Assembly: GCA_002784795.1 (NCBI GenBank)
Contig: PFLZ01000030.1
Location: 1 to 8,507, forward strand
DNA length: 8,507 nt
Reading direction: 5' to 3'
Source: Candidatus Magasanikbacteria bacterium CG_4_10_14_0_8_um_filter_42_12
GTDB lineage: Bacteria > Patescibacteriota > Patescibacteriia > Magasanikbacterales > UBA922
Every line of letters starts with the position of its first letter. The first letter of the stretch is position 1. A program made the translations under genes and the position numbers. Positions 6,621-8,507 of this stretch are shown piece after piece. The notes beneath the pieces are model-generated. The model was not told the origin of the DNA, did no database searches, and worked only from the letters and a program-made list of their open reading frames with translations.

Positions 6621-6654
6621 AAAAAACCACCTACAAAATTGTAGGTGGTTTTTT
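6621..6654. terminator. Bidirectional terminator between xth and the GC-rich gene
   Basis: A perfect self-complementary stretch pairs 6621-6636 with 6639-6654: a GC-containing core ACCACCTAC/GTAGGTGGT flanked by six A and six T. It can end the xth transcript on the plus strand and that of the GC-rich gene on the minus strand. Confidence 0.9.
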
Positions 6655-6698
6655 ATGTGCATGCTATGTACCATTTCTCTGATACACACTATGCAACG

Positions 6699-6730
6699 CC
6701 CCCGGGTTCTCTTGGAAGAAAACCCGGGGG
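6699..6730. repeat. Very stable GC-rich hairpin at the 3' end of the GC-rich gene
   Basis: CCCCCGGGTT (6699-6708) pairs perfectly with AACCCGGGGG (6721-6730) across a 12-nt loop. It lies 25 nt beyond the stop codon of the GC-rich gene. No U run follows on either strand, so it is more likely an mRNA 3'-protecting structure or part of the imported segment than an intrinsic terminator. Confidence 0.65.
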
Positions 6731-6755
6731 ACGCTACATTCGGAAGGCGCCGCAA

Positions 6756-7700
6756 CTAGGCGGCGGTGTTGTCCATGGGCTGCGCGCGGAGGAGGCGGTA
6801 GGCCAGCCCCTCGCTCGTCAGCTTCGCGTCGGCGAAGTTGATGACGTTGCCATTGATGAGCGCGATACCGGTCTCGATGCTGTGGGGGTTCGCGTTGTTG
6901 ACCCGCAACGCCGAGAACACCGTGACCTCGCCGTTGTCCTTCAGCAGGATCCGAAAGATCTTGCAGTCCGAGGTGATGGCCATGGCCATACGCTTCGGAT
7001 ACGCCGGGTCGCGCTGGAGCCGCACGATCTGCTCGTCCTTGCCAATGGCGGCGATGCGGGTACCGTAGAGGTACAGGCCCTTGCCGTCGAGGGCGGTGCT
7101 GAGGTAGATCTCGTCGCCGTTGATCTCGAAGGTCAGCTCGAGCTTCTTGCTCTCTTGGAGCTTCACCCAGCCGAAGTCGTGACCGTAGTCGTAGATGGCG
7201 ACCAGCTTGCCGCTGCGGTAGGCGCTGCCGACGATGTTGCCCTTCTCGTCCTCCACCAGCTGCACACGGGGGTAGTTGTCCGCGTGGGTGTTGAGCGGCT
7301 TCACGGTCCGATGGCGGGTGTCGACCAGGTAGTTGACGATCGGAGCGCTCTGCGGGTTGAGGCCGACGAACGGCTGGTCGAGCAGCGCCGTGACGAGCTC
7401 GGGGTTCAGCGCGATGGCGTCGCCGATGGCGAGGGCCATCTCGAAGTTCATGAGGCCGCCGAGGACGTTGATACCGATGAGCCCGTCCTTGTTGACCGGG
7501 CCGGCGAAGGTGATGCCGAGCGTGGCGGGGACGTACTCATACGTCCCACTGGCGTCCTCCGTCGTGAGGCCGAAGACCTGGGCGGTCTCGATGTTGTCGC
7601 CGAGGATGCAGAGCATGGCGATCTGGCGCAGGCGCTGCTCATGCAGCTTCGTCAGGAAATGGAAGAGGTTCTGCTTGATGAAGGGAATGGGCTGGTGCAT
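6756..7700 (-). CDS. GC-rich orphan gene, 314-residue protein of unknown function
   Basis: I do not recognise the family. The protein is soluble in character, with no signal peptide or membrane segment. Residues 1-40 are helical and rich in Gln/His. A central part (45-110) has Gly/Ala-rich hydrophobic stretches (LGITFAGPVNKDGLIGINVLGG). From about 120 to 300 it alternates short beta-like strands with turns (LVEDEKGNIVGSAYRSGKLVAIYDYG, LELTFEINGDEIYLSTALDGKGLYLYG), suggesting a beta-rich domain. No catalytic motif stands out. The strand is settled by heavy use of G or C at codon position 3 and by an AGGAG box 6 nt before the ATG. G+C is far above the neighbours: 39/60 at 6961-7020 and 43/60 at 7381-7440, against 25/60 at 7801-7860. 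That points to acquisition from a GC-rich source, now expressed from a host-like promoter. Confidence 0.8.
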   Translation of the reverse strand: MHQPIPFIKQNLFHFLTKLHEQRLRQIAMLCILGDNIETAQVFGLTTEDASGTYEYVPATLGITFAGPVNKDGLIGINVLGGLMNFEMALAIGDAIALNPELVTALLDQPFVGLNPQSAPIVNYLVDTRHRTVKPLNTHADNYPRVQLVEDEKGNIVGSAYRSGKLVAIYDYGHDFGWVKLQESKKLELTFEINGDEIYLSTALDGKGLYLYGTRIAAIGKDEQIVRLQRDPAYPKRMAMAITSDCKIFRILLKDNGEVTVFSALRVNNANPHSIETGIALINGNVINFADAKLTSEGLAYRLLRAQPMDNTAA

Positions 7701-7706
7701 GTAGCA

Positions 7707-7711
7707 CTCCT
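7707..7711 (-). promoter_or_regulatory. Shine-Dalgarno box of the GC-rich gene
   Basis: AGGAG within a purine run, 6 nt before the ATG at 7700. It is the only textbook SD sequence in the window and fixes the start of the GC-rich gene. Confidence 0.8.
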
Positions 7712-7716
7712 CTCTC

Positions 7717-7908
7717 TCAATCCATCAAAGTCGCGGTGCGACCCCAAAAAGCACAGAAAAACCAACCTTGGCTCTCTGTGTGACGGAGTACAATATCAGC
7801 GTCGCTAATATCAAACTCCGCCACACAGAAACATCTTTTGCGTATTTCCGAATGTAACGTGTTGTAAAGATCGCCATACATATCCCGACGTATCGGGACG
7901 TATAACAT
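7717..7908 (-). CDS. Possible small leader ORF, 63 residues
   Basis: An ATG at 7908 lies about 21 nt after the predicted transcription start, the same kind of short SD-less leader as fbaB. The frame runs 63 codons (beginning MLYVPIRRDMYGDLYNTL) and stops 5 nt before the SD box of the GC-rich gene, which would allow translational coupling. Base composition is host-like. Against it, there is no recognisable family, and two strong hairpins (7883-7898 and 7776-7828) lie inside it, so the segment may instead be a structured untranslated leader. Confidence 0.35.
   Translation of the reverse strand: MLYVPIRRDMYGDLYNTLHSEIRKRCFCVAEFDISDADIVLRHTESQGWFFCAFWGRTATLMD
7776..7828 (-). promoter_or_regulatory. 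Long hairpin in the 5' leader of the GC-rich gene
   Basis: A 14-bp stem pairs 7776-7789 with 7815-7828 (one G.U). A 3x3 internal loop follows, then an 8-bp inner stem with a 3-nt loop. A second leader hairpin at 7883-7898 has a 5- to 6-bp GC-rich stem closed by a UACG (UNCG-type) loop in minus-strand RNA. A third, GTCGC/GCGAC at 7730-7742, lies just before the SD region. The leader (7701-7929) is therefore heavily folded and may be a cis-regulatory RNA; no known riboswitch is recognised. Confidence 0.55.
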
Positions 7909-7935
7909 AGCTTTGTATAAAAGCGAATAGACAGC

Positions 7936-7964
7936 ATTCTACAAGGAAAATATCGCTATGTCAA
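7936..7964 (-). promoter_or_regulatory. Promoter of the GC-rich gene
   Basis: On the minus strand a perfect TTGACA (7959-7964), a 17-nt spacer and TAGAAT (7936-7941) predict a start near 7929 and a 229-nt leader. The promoter lies in DNA of host-like composition, outside the GC-rich segment. Confidence 0.75.
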
Positions 7965-8076
7965 GCCAAAAAACAAATACATATCCACAGAGTATGATAT
8001 AAAAACAAAAAAAATTTTCTTATGGAATTGTAGTGCGATGGAATGATTTTTTGTGTGAGGTTTTTCTGTTTGCAAC

Positions 8077-8134
8077 GAAAGACTACGCTTCGCTAAGATT
8101 ATATGTGCCTACGGCACATAAGACTGAAAGATTA
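8077..8134 (+). repeat. Intergenic hairpin module B-left
   Basis: It has the same order as A-left: an outer box (8077-8101), a perfect 8-bp hairpin (8102-8109 with 8113-8120, loop TAC) and the inner box AAGACTGAAAGATTA (8120-8134). The T-rich DNA just before it (8046-8076) also resembles that before A-left (6385-6414). Confidence 0.75.
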
Positions 8135-8141
8135 GTCGGTA

Positions 8142-8179
8142 AAACAAAAGTACACCTCATTTAAGGTGTACTTTTGTTT
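8142..8179. terminator. Bidirectional terminator-like hairpin in the centre of repeat block B
   Basis: A perfect 16-bp stem pairs 8142-8157 with 8164-8179 around a 6-nt loop. A-rich and T-rich arms flank a GTACACCT/AGGTGTAC core. It is the dyad centre of block B and would insulate the rRNA operon from the promoter at 7936-7964. Confidence 0.75.
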
Positions 8180-8186
8180 CGTGATA

Positions 8187-8252
8187 GTCTTCAATCTTTT
8201 TTCACCGAAGGTGAAAAGTAATCTTAGCGAAACAAAGTGAAGCGTAGTCTTG
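8187..8252 (-). repeat. Intergenic hairpin module B-right (inverted)
   Basis: On the minus strand it reads AAGACTACGCTTC, an 11-nt insertion, CTAAGATTAC, an 8-bp hairpin (8199-8206 with 8210-8217 on the plus strand, loop GAA), then AAGATTGAAGACTA. It mirrors B-left, making block B a roughly 180-bp imperfect palindrome. A further small hairpin CCCAC/GTGGG follows at 8254-8268. Confidence 0.65.
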
Positions 8253-8272
8253 CCCACACGAAGTGGGACAAA

Positions 8273-8373
8273 TAAAAAAGAGGCACTGTCTTGGTCCAAC
8301 TCCGCTAAAGCTGCGCTGGATAAACTCTGATCTACTCCCCCGACAGTGTGTCGGGGCTACCATCGTCACTTCG
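8273..8373 (-). pseudogene. Partial, remodelled copy of the 5S rRNA 3' half and tail
   Basis: Positions 8273-8294 repeat the DNA at the end of the 5S gene (8412-8433) at 21 of 22 bases. GATCTACTC (8329-8337) matches GACCTACTC of 5S (8438-8446) at all but one base, and CTACCATCG (8357-8365) is identical to 8458-8466. In between, the 5S arm is replaced by a perfect 8-bp hairpin CCCCGACA/TGTCGGGG, and about 34 nt are inserted near the 3' end. The 5' half of 5S is absent, so it cannot be a functional 5S; whether the tail still serves as a terminator is open. Confidence 0.6.
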
Positions 8374-8425
8374 TATTATTTCTGTTTCTGTTTCTTCTCT
8401 TTTTTTTGTATTAAAAAAGAGGCAA

Positions 8426-8507
8426 TGTCTTGGCGGCGACCTACTCTCGCCTTGCGACTACCATCGGCGCTTCTGGGCTTAACTTCTGTGTTCGGGATGG
8501 GAACAGG
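8426..8507 (-). rRNA. rrf: 5S ribosomal RNA, 3' part, truncated by the window edge
   Basis: On the minus strand the sequence has 5S hallmarks: CCCATCCCGAACACAGAAGT (loop B/C region), GCGCCGATGGTAG and GCGAGAGTAGG of the helix IV-V arm, and a 3' end CCGCCAAGACA that should pair with the missing 5' end. About 82 nt are present of the usual 115-120. The 3' end is placed near 8426 by analogy with other 5S RNAs. A run of six U (8413-8418) follows 7 nt later and probably ends transcription. The rest of the rRNA operon should lie to the right of the window. Confidence 0.93.

Noticed and set aside
6645..7808. A 387-codon plus-strand open frame across the GC-rich segment
   Set aside because: It reads as Val/Asp/Glu/Leu/Arg-rich antisense of the minus-strand gene, has no SD box or promoter, and runs through the AT-rich leader. 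The opposite strand has a G+C-rich third codon position, an SD box and a promoter.
7725..7937. A 70-codon frame in the leader of the GC-rich gene
   Set aside because: Its ATG lies within the -10 element, upstream of the predicted transcription start.
6415..8252. A CRISPR array
   Set aside because: There are only four module copies, inverted in pairs, with no regular spacing, no unique spacers of constant length and no cas genes.

Overview
The window looks like chromosomal DNA of a small-genome, moderately AT-rich bacterium. Several traits suggest Patescibacteria/CPR: a TrmB-type regulator, a DhnA/FbaB-type aldolase, a GlpX-type bisphosphatase, a distinctive PRPP-binding transferase, tight gene spacing, and promoters that leave almost no 5' leader or Shine-Dalgarno (SD) sequence. 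That placement is an inference; no 16S rRNA is visible.

Layout. At 1-642 (minus) lies the N-terminal part of a TrmB-like regulator, cut by the window edge. Its consensus promoter is embedded in a 10-bp dyad. Region 643-1045 has no protein gene. It holds a plus-strand promoter, a GC-rich and heavily folded stretch of about 220 nt, and a bidirectional terminator, which together look like an unassigned structured RNA gene. A minus-strand carbon-metabolism block follows. One unit is fbaB - gap - phosphoribosyltransferase, with gaps of 6-7 nt and its own promoter at 3742-3770. The other is an Asp-rich small protein - glpX, with a promoter at 5419-5446 and a terminator at 3986-4011. Together FBPase, FBP aldolase and a probably NADP-accepting GAPDH make up the triose-phosphate/fructose-6-phosphate segment of gluconeogenesis and carbon recycling; the transferase uses PRPP from the connected pentose-phosphate branch. 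Diverging from this block, an APE1/ExoIII-type AP endonuclease is encoded on the plus strand (5567-6382).

The right third is accessory in character. A 314-codon gene of unrecognised family (6756-7700, minus) is strikingly GC-rich: 65% and 72% G+C in two 60-base lines counted by hand, against 42% just upstream of it. It is driven by a host-like promoter (7936-7964) through a structured 229-nt leader, and it has the only clear SD sequence in the window. On both sides of it lie related intergenic repeat blocks, 6415-6586 and 8077-8252. Each block is a head-to-head pair of modules that carry conserved boxes around a hairpin whose sequence changes while its pairing is kept.

The window ends in the 3' part of a minus-strand 5S rRNA gene (8426-8507). 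A partial, remodelled copy of the 5S 3' half and tail lies just downstream of it (8273-8373). The rRNA operon therefore continues to the right and ends at this island.
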